Shown here one piece after another: positions 17,596 to 26,334 of a stretch of DNA of 64,000 bases; position 1 is the first letter of the stretch, and each line of letters starts with the position of its first letter. Origin of the DNA: Paracoccus sp. IB05 (GTDB lineage: Bacteria; Pseudomonadota; Alphaproteobacteria; Rhodobacterales; Rhodobacteraceae); the NCBI RefSeq assembly GCF_016405985.1, contig NZ_JAEFCF010000003.1:124001-188000 (forward strand), in the 5' to 3' direction. The position numbers and the translations under genes were made by a program. The notes under the pieces are model-generated. The model worked only from the letters and a program-made list of their open reading frames with translations. It was not told the DNA's origin and did not search any database.

Positions 17596-17921
17596 ATGGC
17601 CCGCAAACCAGCGTCCGCCGCGACGCCTGACCCCCCTGCACCTCCGGGCATCGCAATGCCGGCAGCCTATACCAACCATGCCCATGTGACCTGGGCGGGG
17701 GGCTGATCCATCTTGCCATGAGCAAAGCCATGGAGGGCCAGAACATCCCCTTCTCTGCACTCCTGATCGGGCAGGCACTGGCGGCGCTGCCACAGGAGGG
17801 CCAAGCGGATCGGAAACGGCAGCACCCCGGCGGGGGCGCAGCCGAGCCGCCGCGGGGGGGCCACGAGATGGGGCAACTGTCAGACTTGGAAGTATCAGAA
17901 GGCGGCGCGATCATATCCTGA
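17596..17921 (+). pseudogene. Unknown phage-region gene split by a frameshift in a G6 tract
   Basis: The ATG at 17596 follows a very good ribosome binding site (GAGGAGAAGAAAC). The first frame gives 36 residues ending NHAHVTWAGG and stops at 17704. Moving to the -1 frame at the G6 run (17697-17702) continues LIHLAMSKAMEGQNIPFSALLIGQALAALPQ, which is protein-like, to a stop at 17921. The combined product would be about 108 residues. Loss of one G in a former G7 run is the simplest explanation; programmed slippage is possible but less likely in this decayed setting. The family is not recognised. Confidence 0.45.
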
Positions 17922-17939
17922 CAGGAAAAATTCTCCGGT

Positions 17940-18130
17940 CAGACGTTACCCTGTCAATATCCAGAAGCTGGGCCGCCGTAACACCATGCCGCCAAATCTG
18001 GAGCGACACTTAACAACGCTCGCCGTGCTGATCCCAAGCTCGCCCGTCAAAATTCAGGCGCGCTTACGCCGCTTTTAGCCTGACGAAGCACAGCCATGAT
18101 CTGCCGCTCGGTGAAACGGCTCTTTCTCAT
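17940..18130 (-). pseudogene. IS3-family transposase OrfA fragment
   Basis: From the ATG at 18130 (with GAGGAG before it) the minus strand reads MRKSRFTERQIMAVLRQAKSGVSAPE, the helix-turn-helix start of IS3/IS407-type OrfA. It stops, and a shifted frame resumes with ELGISTASVVKCRSRFGGMV, the second half of the same domain. OrfB and terminal repeats are absent. It is a dead remnant at the right edge of the scar. Confidence 0.7.
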
Positions 18131-18143
18131 TCGAATCTCCTCA

Positions 18144-18178
18144 GCTCACGGCTCACGGCTCACGGCTCACGGCTCACG
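18144..18178. repeat. Five tandem copies of GCTCACG
   Basis: A 7-bp unit is repeated five times without mismatch, immediately upstream of the IS3 OrfA remnant start. It looks like slippage or an IS footprint and lies outside any intact gene. Confidence 0.85.
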
Positions 18179-18352
18179 AGAAAATTCGGCTTATGCAGCC
18201 CCTTAACCACCGGGAGGAGTACCCGGGCAAATGCCCGCCGCAGCCGCCCCGATCAGGGCAAAGCAGTCAAAGCGATACGCGCCTGAGGGCCCTTGTTACG
18301 GACCGGAAACCTGGGCGAGCCTTGCCGGGCCCGCCCATCCGGTCGGGCCGGC

Positions 18353-21300
18353 TTATGTCTCCGCCACCTCGGAGAGCAGCTTGGCATTGCCGCCCGATGC
18401 CGTGGTATCGATGCAGACATGGCGTTCGAGCGTGACATGGGCGCGGTCGGGCGCGCCGGTGATCAGCGGCAGGATGGCGCCTTTGCGGGCGGACAGGGCG
18501 AGGGCGCGGCTGCGTGCCCCGGCCTCTTCGCCCCAGAACAGCGCGCCGCTGAAGCCTTGCAGCCTGGTCAGCGCCTCAGGGTCAAGACCGTCAGCCGCAA
18601 CCGCCACGCCGCCAAGCGCGGTGACCGCATTGGCCTGGGCCGCGACCGCCGCAGCCCCTGGCCCGAGGCACAGGACTGGCGGACGGGCGAAATGACCAAG
18701 CCGGTTCGATTCTCCGGTCGGGCCGGGCAGGTCGAGCGGCTCTGGCGGTGCGACCTGGCCTGCCCTGGCCAGAGCTGCGGCGACCTCGGCCTCGCTGGTG
18801 ACCGCGCCGGCGGCCCCTTGCAGCGGCGCCGCCTGGCGGGTGAAGCGGGTCAGGTAATCCGGCCCGCCGGCCTTTGGCCCGGTGCCCGAAAGCCCCTCGC
18901 CACCGAAGGGCTGACTGCCCACCACCGCGCCGATCTGGTTGCGGTTGACATAGATATTGCCGGAATGGATGCGCTCGACGAAATGCTGCACGCGGTCATC
19001 GATACGGGTATGGAGACCGAAGGTCAGACCATAGCCTGTGGCATTGATCTCATTGATAACCTTGTCGATTTCACCGGCCCGGAACGTCGCGACATGCAGG
19101 ACAGGGCCGAAAATCTCACGCTCCATCGCAGCGATCCCCGGCACGCGGATCACCGCAGGCGGCGCGAATGTCCCCTGCCCCGGCACCGCGCGTTCCTTGA
19201 TCAGCCGCCCCTCGATCCGCGCCTGATCGATATGGGCGCGGATGGTTGCAAGCGCCTCGGCATCAATCACCGGCCCGACATCGGTGGTCAGAAGACCCGG
19301 ATTGCCGATCGACAGCTCGTCCATCGCGCCTTCCAGCATCTCGAGGATCGGGGCCGCGATGTCTTCCTGCACGTAAAGGCAGCGCAAGGCCGAGCAGCGC
19401 TGCCCCGCCGACTGGAAGGACGAGGCTACGATATCGCGCACCGCCTGTTCCGGCAGCGCGGTGGAATCGACCACCATCGCGTTCATCCCGCCGGTTTCGG
19501 CGATCAGCGGCGCGCCGGGGGCGAGGTTTTCCGCCATCGCGCGGCGGATCAGCAGCGCCACTTCGGTAGAGCCGGTGAAGGCGACCCCATCCACGCGCGG
19601 ATCAGAGGTGAGCCAGGCGCCCACATCGCCCTCGCCCGGCAAAAGCTGCAGCGCGGTGACCGGCACCCCGGCCTGATGCAGCAGATCGACCGCGAGGGCG
19701 GCGATCAGCGGTGTCTGTTCGGCAGGTTTCGCCAGCACGGCATTGCCGGCCGCGAGCGCCGCCGCGATCTGGCCCGAAAAGATCGCCAGCGGGAAGTTCC
19801 ACGGGCTGATACAGGTGAAACGACCCCGGGCGGGGGCGGTCAGGGCCTCGGCGCCATTCGCGTAATAGCGCAGGAAATCAACCGCTTCGCGCAATTCTCC
19901 GACCATATCGGGCGCGTTCTTACCGGCCTCACGCGTGAGCAGCGCGAAGATCCGGCCGAAATTCGCCTCATAGGCGTCGGCTGCGCGGCGCAGGATGGTG
20001 GCGCGGGTGGCGGCATCGGCGGCCCAGGGCTCAGCCAGCCGCAAAGCGGTATCAACATCGGCGCGGGAGGCGGCGAGGACCTGGCCCACCACCTCTCCCG
20101 TCGCGGGATTCACCACATCCGTGCGCAAAGCACCTGCGGCGCGGCCCGCGATGATCGGCCCGGCGCTGTAAGTCTGGGTCAGATGCGGCTGCATCGCGGC
20201 CTCGATCTCGCGCAGATCGGCGCGCGAGGTCAGGTCAAAACCTTTCGAATTGACCCGGCCCGGGAAGATCTGCGGCGCCGGCGGCACAGCCGGGTTCTCG
20301 ACCGGCGAGACGCTTTCCATATAGGCCAGCGGGCAGGCAGCGACCTGTTCCGGGGTCACATCCTCATCGACGATCTGGTTCACAAAGGACGAATTCGCCC
20401 CGTTTTCCAGCAGACGCCGCACCAGATAGGCCAGCAGATCGCGATGCGCGCCGACCGGCGCATAGATGCGGCAGCGGGTGTTCTGATCGGCATGGACGAT
20501 CTCATGCAGCCGCTCGCCCATGCCATGCAGGCGCTGGAATTCATATTGTTCGGGTTTCACGCCCGCCGCCGATGCCATGTCGAGCACCGCCGCCACGGTA
20601 TGTGCATTATGCCCCGCAAATTGCGGATAGATACGGTCGGTCATGCCCAAAAGCTTTTGCGCATTGGTGATGTAGGACACATCCGTCGCCTGTTTGCGGG
20701 TGAAAACCGGAAAGCTTTCCAGCCCCATCACCTGGGCGCGTTTGATCTCGTAATCCCAATAGGCGCCCTTCACCAGGCGCACCATGATGCGGCGGTTCAG
20801 ACGCGTCGCCAGATCGTAAAGCACATCGATCGCCGCCCCGCAGCGCCGACCGTAAGCCTGCACAACCACACCAAAGCCGTCCCAGCCCGCCAGCGACGGG
20901 TCTTCCAGCGTGGCCGCAATCACCTTCAGCGACAGATCGAGCCTGTCCGCCTCCTCTGCATCGACATTCAGCCCGATGCCCGCAGATTTCGCGAGCCCCG
21001 CCAAAGCCCGCAGCCTCGGCACGAGTTCCTCCATCACGCGCGCCTCATGGGCTACTTCGTAACGCGGATGAATTGCGGAAAGCTTAACGGAAACGCCCGG
21101 ATTGGCGCCGATGTCGCGGCCCTTTACCGCACCGGCAATCGCGGTGATCGCGCGGGTATAGGCGAGGTGATAGCTGCGGGCATCCGCTTCGGTCTTCGCG
21201 CCTTCGCCAAGCATGTCATAGGAATAGGTATAGCCCTTCGCCTCAAGCTCCGTCGCGCGTTTCATCGCCTTTTCAATGGTTTCGCCCAGCACGAACTGGC

Positions 21301-21793
21301 GGCCCATCTCTTTCATAGCCCGCGTGGTCGCGGAACGGATCACCGGCTCGCCCAGCCGCCGGATCGCGCCGCGCAGGCTGCCGGCAATGCCCGGGCCCCG
21401 CTCGTCCAGCACTTTTCCGGTCAGCATCAAAGCCCAGGTCGAGGCATTGACCAGCGAAGACGCCGACTGGCCCAGATGCCTGCCCCAGTCCGAGGGCGCG
21501 ATCTTGTCTTCGATCAGTGCGTCCATGGTCGGCGCATCCGGCACGCGCAAGAGCGCCTCGGCCAGACACATCAGCGCGATGCCCTCATCGGTCGAGAGGC
21601 CGTATTCGGCGAGGAAAACCTCCATCAGCCCCGGCTTCGCGCCCGAACGGATGCGGCGCACGAGATCGGCGCCCGCCGCCGCGATCCGGTCGCGATCGGC
21701 CTGATCCAAACCGCTTTGCGCGATCAGCGCCCGCACCAGCTCCCCCTCGGGGGCAAGACTTCCATCAGCGACCAGATCAAGCGAATTTGTCAT
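18353..21793 (-). CDS. putA: Bifunctional proline dehydrogenase / P5C dehydrogenase
   Basis: 1,146 residues. PutA oxidises proline to glutamate in two steps: an FAD-dependent proline dehydrogenase barrel (about residues 60-450, with EYEFQRLHGMGERLHE near 414) and an NAD-dependent aldehyde dehydrogenase (about 540-1000). The latter has SPWNFPLAIF, FTGSTEVA, general-base Glu in ETGGMN (about 764) and catalytic Cys in GQRCS (about 797). A C-terminal extension beyond 1000 makes it the long type without the N-terminal ribbon-helix-helix, as in Rhodobacter capsulatus. The ATG at 21793 follows GGAGG. It is divergent from putR, whose product is the likely proline-dependent activator. The enzyme is peripheral to the inner membrane, passing electrons to quinone. 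Confidence 0.97.
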   Translation of the reverse strand: MTNSLDLVADGSLAPEGELVRALIAQSGLDQADRDRIAAAGADLVRRIRSGAKPGLMEVFLAEYGLSTDEGIALMCLAEALLRVPDAPTMDALIEDKIAPSDWGRHLGQSASSLVNASTWALMLTGKVLDERGPGIAGSLRGAIRRLGEPVIRSATTRAMKEMGRQFVLGETIEKAMKRATELEAKGYTYSYDMLGEGAKTEADARSYHLAYTRAITAIAGAVKGRDIGANPGVSVKLSAIHPRYEVAHEARVMEELVPRLRALAGLAKSAGIGLNVDAEEADRLDLSLKVIAATLEDPSLAGWDGFGVVVQAYGRRCGAAIDVLYDLATRLNRRIMVRLVKGAYWDYEIKRAQVMGLESFPVFTRKQATDVSYITNAQKLLGMTDRIYPQFAGHNAHTVAAVLDMASAAGVKPEQYEFQRLHGMGERLHEIVHADQNTRCRIYAPVGAHRDLLAYLVRRLLENGANSSFVNQIVDEDVTPEQVAACPLAYMESVSPVENPAVPPAPQIFPGRVNSKGFDLTSRADLREIEAAMQPHLTQTYSAGPIIAGRAAGALRTDVVNPATGEVVGQVLAASRADVDTALRLAEPWAADAATRATILRRAADAYEANFGRIFALLTREAGKNAPDMVGELREAVDFLRYYANGAEALTAPARGRFTCISPWNFPLAIFSGQIAAALAAGNAVLAKPAEQTPLIAALAVDLLHQAGVPVTALQLLPGEGDVGAWLTSDPRVDGVAFTGSTEVALLIRRAMAENLAPGAPLIAETGGMNAMVVDSTALPEQAVRDIVASSFQSAGQRCSALRCLYVQEDIAAPILEMLEGAMDELSIGNPGLLTTDVGPVIDAEALATIRAHIDQARIEGRLIKERAVPGQGTFAPPAVIRVPGIAAMEREIFGPVLHVATFRAGEIDKVINEINATGYGLTFGLHTRIDDRVQHFVERIHSGNIYVNRNQIGAVVGSQPFGGEGLSGTGPKAGGPDYLTRFTRQAAPLQGAAGAVTSEAEVAAALARAGQVAPPEPLDLPGPTGESNRLGHFARPPVLCLGPGAAAVAAQANAVTALGGVAVAADGLDPEALTRLQGFSGALFWGEEAGARSRALALSARKGAILPLITGAPDRAHVTLERHVCIDTTASGGNAKLLSEVAET

Positions 21794-21863
21794 GCAGACC
21801 TCCTGCGTTTTGACTATGATACACCTGATCTGCCAGTCAGTATTCCCGATCTTTCCGCAAACG

Positions 21864-21880
21864 CTGGCCATTATGGCCAG
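21864..21880. promoter_or_regulatory. Palindrome in the putA-putR intergenic region
   Basis: CTGGCCA-TTA-TGGCCAG is a perfect inverted repeat placed 17 bases before the putR ATG and 71 bases from putA. It is a good candidate for a PutR (Lrp-type) binding site serving both genes. Binding is inferred from position. Confidence 0.5.
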
Positions 21881-21896
21881 AAAAGGTTGATTTTAC

Positions 21897-22358
21897 ATGC
21901 CAAACCCCCTTGTTGACCTTGATCGATTTGATCATGCGATTCTGCGCATTCTGGCCGTCGAGGGCCGGGTTTCAGCGGTGGAGCTTGCGCGCCGGGTCGG
22001 TCTGTCGAAAAGCCCGGTCCAGGCGCGGATGAAACGGCTCGAGGAGGACGGGGTGATCGCGGGGTATCGGGCCATTCTCGACCCGGTGAAAATGGGCCTG
22101 GCGCATGTGGCCTTTGTCGAGGTGCGGCTGGCCGATACGCGCGAGGCGGCGCTCCAGGCCTTCAACCGCGCCGTCCTGACCGTGCCCGAGGTCGAGCAAT
22201 GCCATATGATTGCCAGCCGTTTTGACTACCTCCTGAAGGTGCGCACCGCTGATATCGCCGATTACCGCCGGGTGCTGGCCGAACGGATCTCGGCGCTGCC
22301 GCATGTGGCGCAGACCTCGACCTATGTCGCGATGGAGGCGGTGAAAGAGGCGCTTTAA
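21897..22358 (+). CDS. putR: Lrp/AsnC-family regulator of proline use
   Basis: 153 residues. The N-terminal helix-turn-helix (about residues 8-60: DHAILRILAVEGRVSAVELARRVGLSKSPVQARMKRLEEDG) precedes an AsnC ligand-binding RAM domain (about 70-145) containing VEQCHMIASRFDYLLKVRTAD. In Rhodobacter and Agrobacterium the Lrp-type PutR gene lies divergent to putA and activates it when proline is present. The same arrangement with a 103-base shared promoter region is seen here. The ATG at 21897 lacks a strong Shine-Dalgarno sequence. Confidence 0.9.
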   Translation: MPNPLVDLDRFDHAILRILAVEGRVSAVELARRVGLSKSPVQARMKRLEEDGVIAGYRAILDPVKMGLAHVAFVEVRLADTREAALQAFNRAVLTVPEVEQCHMIASRFDYLLKVRTADIADYRRVLAERISALPHVAQTSTYVAMEAVKEAL

Positions 22359-22453
22359 CGCCAGACCGGTCCGGATGGTCAGGCCAGACGGCCAACAGCC
22401 TTGCCGCAACCGGCCCGCCTGCGCCAGCATCGGTCAGAAATCCGGAGGTTACC

Positions 22454-23167
22454 ATGTCTGAACGCCCGCCCGCACCTGAACCTCTGGCCCCGAAACCCAG
22501 GGCCTCACCCCCCCAGGCCGAGCCCGTCACCCATATTGACGATGAGCGTTTCCGCGTCACCGAATGGCGTTTCGCGCCGGGGGCCGAGACCGGCTGGCAC
22601 CGCCATGGCCATGATTACGTGATCGTGCCGCTGACGGATGGGGTGCTGGGTCTTGACCTTGCCGGTGGCGGCCGGACGGAGGCGGCGCTGACCCGGGGCC
22701 TGCCCTATTCGCGCCGGGTCGGGGTCGAACACAATGTGACCAATGCCGGCACCGCGCCGCTGTCTTTCCTCGAGGTCGAGGTGGTTGACAATGCCCGGGA
22801 TGAGGCACGGCTCGCGACCATGGCGCGGCTGATGGACTGTTTCAATGCGCGCGATCTTGACGGGCTGATGGGCTGCATGTCCGCCGATCCCGCCTTTCAC
22901 GGCGCGGCGGGGCCCGGGGCCGAAGGCGTTATCCATCAGGGTCAGGCGGCAGTGCGGGCGGCTTATGCGGCGCTGTTCGCGGCCTTTCCTGATGCCGCCT
23001 GGCTTGAGGGCGCGCATCACATCACCGGTGAGACCGGGCTGTCGACCTGGCGCTTTCGCGGCACTTCTGCGGCGGGGGCGCGGGTCGATGTGCGGGGCTG
23101 CGATATTTTCAGCTTCGACGGCGCGCTGATCGCGGTGAAAGACAGCTACCGCAAGGCGCGCGGCTGA
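22454..23167 (+). CDS. Cupin-SnoaL (NTF2-like) fusion protein, function unknown
   Basis: 237 residues in two clear parts. After a proline-rich leader, residues about 25-115 form a small cupin with a metal-binding-like cluster WHRHGHDY (His49, His51, His53) and a second strand motif GVEHNVTNAG. Residues about 120-237 have the SnoaL/NTF2-like pattern (MDCFNARDLDGLMGCMSADPAFHG, and later CDIFSFDGALIAVKDSYRK). Each fold is common, but this fused order is not one I associate with a named enzyme. It follows putR after 95 bases on the same strand and could be cotranscribed. A small-molecule enzyme or sensor is likely; no substrate can be named. Confidence 0.8.
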   Translation: MSERPPAPEPLAPKPRASPPQAEPVTHIDDERFRVTEWRFAPGAETGWHRHGHDYVIVPLTDGVLGLDLAGGGRTEAALTRGLPYSRRVGVEHNVTNAGTAPLSFLEVEVVDNARDEARLATMARLMDCFNARDLDGLMGCMSADPAFHGAAGPGAEGVIHQGQAAVRAAYAALFAAFPDAAWLEGAHHITGETGLSTWRFRGTSAAGARVDVRGCDIFSFDGALIAVKDSYRKARG

Positions 23168-23202
23168 GCGGTTCCGGGCAGCGGGCGAGACGCAGTGACG
23201 CC

Positions 23203-23652
23203 TCAGCCCCGCCGCTTTGTCAGCCGCAGATCGCCATCCCCCACCGGCCTATCGCCGCCCCAGCCAAGGCGGCGATAAAAACCCTCGGCCCTGCTGCCTG
23301 CCGCCGTTTCCAGCCAGATTTCCGAATGTTCGGCGAAAAGCGCGGCTTCGGCGGCACTGGTCAGTGCGCGGCCGATGCCCCTGCCCTCGGCCTCCGGCGA
23401 AACGAAAGCGGCAAAGAGGCTGCCTTCCTCGCGGTCGATCATCGAAAAGCCAAGAAGCCTGCCGGCCTCTTGCGCCACCCAGGCGGTGCCGGGCGCGTCA
23501 ACCAGCTCTGCCACCGTCTCGCGCGTGATGCCGAGCGCGGCCAGCTCCGCCTCGCTCAGCGCGTTTTCCCGCACCGCAAGGCGGATGCGGAAGATATCAG
23601 GCACATCGGCGCGCAGCGCCGGGCGGATCACCACCATGCGCTCAGTCGACAT
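23203..23652 (-). CDS. GNAT-family N-acetyltransferase
   Basis: About 149 residues from the ATG at 23652 (144 from the ATG at 23637). The GNAT core is visible: IRPALRADVPDIFRIRLAVREN at the start, the acetyl-CoA pyrophosphate loop EAEGRGIGRALTSAAE, and the last motif AEGFYRRLGW. It would transfer an acetyl group from acetyl-CoA to an amine, but the substrate is unknown. The start overlaps the end of the polysaccharide deacetylase gene by 11 bases, so it is translated from the same message. Confidence 0.85.
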   Translation of the reverse strand: MSTERMVVIRPALRADVPDIFRIRLAVRENALSEAELAALGITRETVAELVDAPGTAWVAQEAGRLLGFSMIDREEGSLFAAFVSPEAEGRGIGRALTSAAEAALFAEHSEIWLETAAGSRAEGFYRRLGWGGDRPVGDGDLRLTKRRG

Positions 23653-25711
23653 CCAGCATCGCCGTAACAGGCGCGAGTTCGACACTGGCGGCGCGGCCCT
23701 CGACGGCCCATTCCAGAAGCGCGGTCACCGTCGCCGCATGGCTGGCCCGGCCAAAGACCGTCACACCGCCATCCTGCGCCGCCTTGAAAGCGGCGCGGTC
23801 GAGATAGCGGCGGATCACCGGCGCCTCTTCGCCCTCGGCATCAAGGTCGCGGAAGATCACGGCTGCCGGCACATCTTCGCGCTTTGCCACCTGGTCGGCG
23901 GCGTTGAGGCCGATATTCCAGGTGATCAGCCCGCGCCCCTGTGCGGCGATCTCGGGCACGACCAGGCTGGCCAGCGGGCGGTCGGCCTGAAAGCTGCGCC
24001 CCGGCGCGTCCATTGTCGCCACCGCTTCGGGCAGCACCCGCGCCATGGCGCCAAAGGCCACCGCGACATCGCTCGCCGCCGCACCCTTTGGCAGGCCCGA
24101 CGCGACCATGATCACCTCCTGGCCGGCGGCGCGGTAAAGCGCGGCGATCTCACCGGCATTGGGCAATTGCGGGTCAATCGCGAAACTGACGGCGAATGGC
24201 AGATCGGCAAGGGCGGCACGATCCAGCTCCGGCGAGCCGTCATCGAGCAGGATCACCGCGAAACGCGGCTTGTTGGCGGGGTTTTCAAAGTCGCGCGCAA
24301 AAAGGAGGCGCGGCGCGTCAGAGCCGATTGCGGTGCTTTCCGCAGCCGTCTCTGCCGGCGTGTCGCCGATCCGCGGCAGACGGGTGCTGCCATCGCCGGT
24401 CTCGCGGCTGATCGCGCCACTGCCGGGCAAAGACGAATTATCGTCCAGAGTGATCATTTTAACAGCCGCCGGGTCCGAAGCCGGTTCTGCCTCTGTCCCA
24501 TCGCTTTCCGGAGAAAGTTCCGCAGTCTCTGGTACAGGGTCGCGATCCGCCGGGGCGTCTTCGACGGCAGCCTGCCCGCCGCCCGCGCCATCTGCCAGAG
24601 CGGGCTCTCCCCCGGCAGCCGCGTCCCCTGCGGGTTCTGCCGCAACGGGAGCTGTGTCAGGCAACGCCCCGGGCGCCTCAGGCGCAGTCGCAGGCCCGGT
24701 CGCTGGCCCAGTCGCAGGCCCGGTCGGCGCAGTGTCGGCTGCACTCTCTGCCGGGGATGGCGGCGGGATGTCTTCCAGGATCACAAAATCATCGCCGGCC
24801 GGCAGCACAGGCGCGTTTTTGGCCGGCTCTGTGTCCTCCGGCAACTGATCGGCCGCCATCTGCGCCAGCATCAGTTCTTCCTCAACCGTCAGCGGCGGTG
24901 GCTCGGGCGCCAATGCGAGAGCCGGCGCGCTGTCCTCGGCAGGGCCAGCCGGGCGCGATACGGTCGTTCCGGCGGCGGTGGCCGCAGGATCGCCCGCCGC
25001 GGGATCGTCCTGCGGCAGAGCGGGCGTCTGAGGCCGCCCCGCCAGGTCGGCGGGCGACGTCGCGCCGGCATCCGGGGCCTCGGTTACACCGGCGATCAGC
25101 GGCGCCGCCTCGGGCGCGGCGGGGGCCTGCGGTACCGCGTCGCTGGCGGCATCGGCAAGATCCGCCGGCTGATCGGGAATGAGACCCGGCCTCGCGTCAC
25201 CCGCCTCCAGCGCCGCCTCCAGCGCCGCAGCGAGCGCCGGGTCAGACGAATGCTCCAACGCCAGTTCGGGAAGGTCGATCAGTTTCGGCGCTGCGGCGAA
25301 TTCGGGATCAGCCTTATCCTCTGGCGCGTTTTGCTTTGCGGTCCCGGTCACCTCCGGCGCGTCCATCGGGGCGTCCATCGGGGCGGCGGCATCCGCAAGC
25401 GCGGCCCTCTCCATGGCCGTGTCAGCCGCCGGGTCGACGCCTGGCGCTGTCGGGGTCCTGGCCACCGGATCGGCCACCGGATCGGCTACAGGAACGGTGA
25501 CTGCGGCAGCCTCTTCGGTCAGGGTTTGGGTGTCAGGTGCCAGGCGGGCGTCAGTGTCTTCGATACCAGCCTCGGCCCGCAGGGTGTCGGCGCTGCGGTT
25601 TTGCGGAAACGGCCCGGAAAGCGACACCGACACCAGCGCAAGCACGCCGGTCCCGACCAGACCACCCAGCCCCGCTCCAAGAAGGAATCTGCCGAACACT
25701 TGTTTCTCCAT
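23642..25711 (-). CDS. Divergent polysaccharide deacetylase (YibQ-type) with a long repetitive linker
   Basis: 689 residues. An N-terminal membrane helix (MEKQVFGRFLLGAGLGGLVGTGVLALVSVSLS) anchors the protein. About 400 residues of Ala/Pro/Asp/Glu-rich low complexity follow, including small tandem repeats such as DPVADPVA, APMDAPMDAP and TGPATGPATGPAT. The C-terminal 210 residues are the domain: FAVILLDDG, LPFAVSFAIDP, and the late VFGRASHAATV. Such proteins are thought to act on envelope glycans, but many lack the metal site of true deacetylases, and I do not see a clear D-D-H-H set. The ATG at 25711 is chosen because it starts directly at the anchor helix. The GNAT gene follows. Confidence 0.85.
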   Translation of the reverse strand: MEKQVFGRFLLGAGLGGLVGTGVLALVSVSLSGPFPQNRSADTLRAEAGIEDTDARLAPDTQTLTEEAAAVTVPVADPVADPVARTPTAPGVDPAADTAMERAALADAAAPMDAPMDAPEVTGTAKQNAPEDKADPEFAAAPKLIDLPELALEHSSDPALAAALEAALEAGDARPGLIPDQPADLADAASDAVPQAPAAPEAAPLIAGVTEAPDAGATSPADLAGRPQTPALPQDDPAAGDPAATAAGTTVSRPAGPAEDSAPALALAPEPPPLTVEEELMLAQMAADQLPEDTEPAKNAPVLPAGDDFVILEDIPPPSPAESAADTAPTGPATGPATGPATAPEAPGALPDTAPVAAEPAGDAAAGGEPALADGAGGGQAAVEDAPADRDPVPETAELSPESDGTEAEPASDPAAVKMITLDDNSSLPGSGAISRETGDGSTRLPRIGDTPAETAAESTAIGSDAPRLLFARDFENPANKPRFAVILLDDGSPELDRAALADLPFAVSFAIDPQLPNAGEIAALYRAAGQEVIMVASGLPKGAAASDVAVAFGAMARVLPEAVATMDAPGRSFQADRPLASLVVPEIAAQGRGLITWNIGLNAADQVAKREDVPAAVIFRDLDAEGEEAPVIRRYLDRAAFKAAQDGGVTVFGRASHAATVTALLEWAVEGRAASVELAPVTAMLDVD
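24687..24722. repeat. Three 12-bp tandem units in the deacetylase linker
   Basis: Units related to GTCGCAGGCCCG repeat three times in frame and encode the TGPA-type linker of the deacetylase. Copy number may vary between strains. Confidence 0.75.
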
Positions 25712-26004
25712 GCCGCTCAACCGCTCCAACCGCTCACGCCGGACATTTGTGCAGAACCGTCTGCTGTCCCTTATAATGGCCGCCCGGATCCCCGCTGGCC
25801 CGTCATGCCCGTCAGGCCCGTCAGGCCCGGACAACTATCCCTGACCCGCATTCGGATAAGACTATCCAACTGATTGCATCTTTATAGCCCGCACATCGGC
25901 ATGCTTCATCCATTTTCAGCATCTGTGAGTGAAAAGCCGCTGCGTGGCCAGGCGCCTTGGGGGGGAAACAGCCGCCACTGCACAGCACCGGCACCATCAC
26001 CGCC

Positions 26005-26334
26005 TCAGATATCGAGCTCCCAGCCATCGGGATAGAAATCAAAGCGGATCGCGATCTTCGTCGCCGCCTCTTCATATTTCCAGATTTCCTCGGCGCTGAC
26101 CGGGATCGGCCCGGTCGAGGCGATCAGCTCTTCGCCGTCCTCACCCTCTGCATCAGGGCGGCTGACGCGGTAGCCCGCCGCCTCGAGCGCGCGGGAAATG
26201 CCGGTCCAGTCGGCCTGTTCCAGCTCGGGGAAAAAGGCGAAATCCACCACGGCGCGGGCCGGCAGTTTCACCCCTTTCGACTCGCGGAAGGTGTCAAAGG
26301 TCTCACGGCGCTGGAAAGAGAAATCATGGCTCAT
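26005..26334 (-). CDS. rraB: RraB-family ribonuclease E inhibitor-like protein
   Basis: 109 residues. The sequence matches the RraB fold: SHDFSFQRRETFDTFRESKG, VVDFAFFPELEQADWTGISRALEAAGYRV and, at the end, IAIRFDFYPDGWELD. In enterobacteria RraB binds RNase E and lowers its activity; in alphaproteobacteria this role is assumed, not shown. The ATG at 26334 gives the normal length. It is a lone minus-strand gene, separated from the deacetylase by about 290 bases that hold the deacetylase promoter and short 10-bp repeats near 25805-25830. Confidence 0.82.
   Translation of the reverse strand: MSHDFSFQRRETFDTFRESKGVKLPARAVVDFAFFPELEQADWTGISRALEAAGYRVSRPDAEGEDGEELIASTGPIPVSAEEIWKYEEAATKIAIRFDFYPDGWELDI

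Noticed and set aside
17596-17921. Programmed -1 frameshift gene as a firm call
   Set aside because: The neighbours are all pseudogenes and a single lost G explains the split, so it is listed only as an observation.
18144-18178. Possible CRISPR array
   Set aside because: The 7-bp units are contiguous without spacers, so this is a simple tandem repeat. No repeat-spacer pattern was seen anywhere in the window.
18293-21916. 1,207-codon plus-strand open frame opposite putA
   Set aside because: It is the antisense shadow of putA. The translation is rich in Arg, His and Gly with no domain, while the minus strand encodes all PutA motifs.
23375-25873. 832-codon plus-strand open frame
   Set aside because: Antisense to the polysaccharide deacetylase; an Arg-rich low-complexity product caused by GC-biased third positions.
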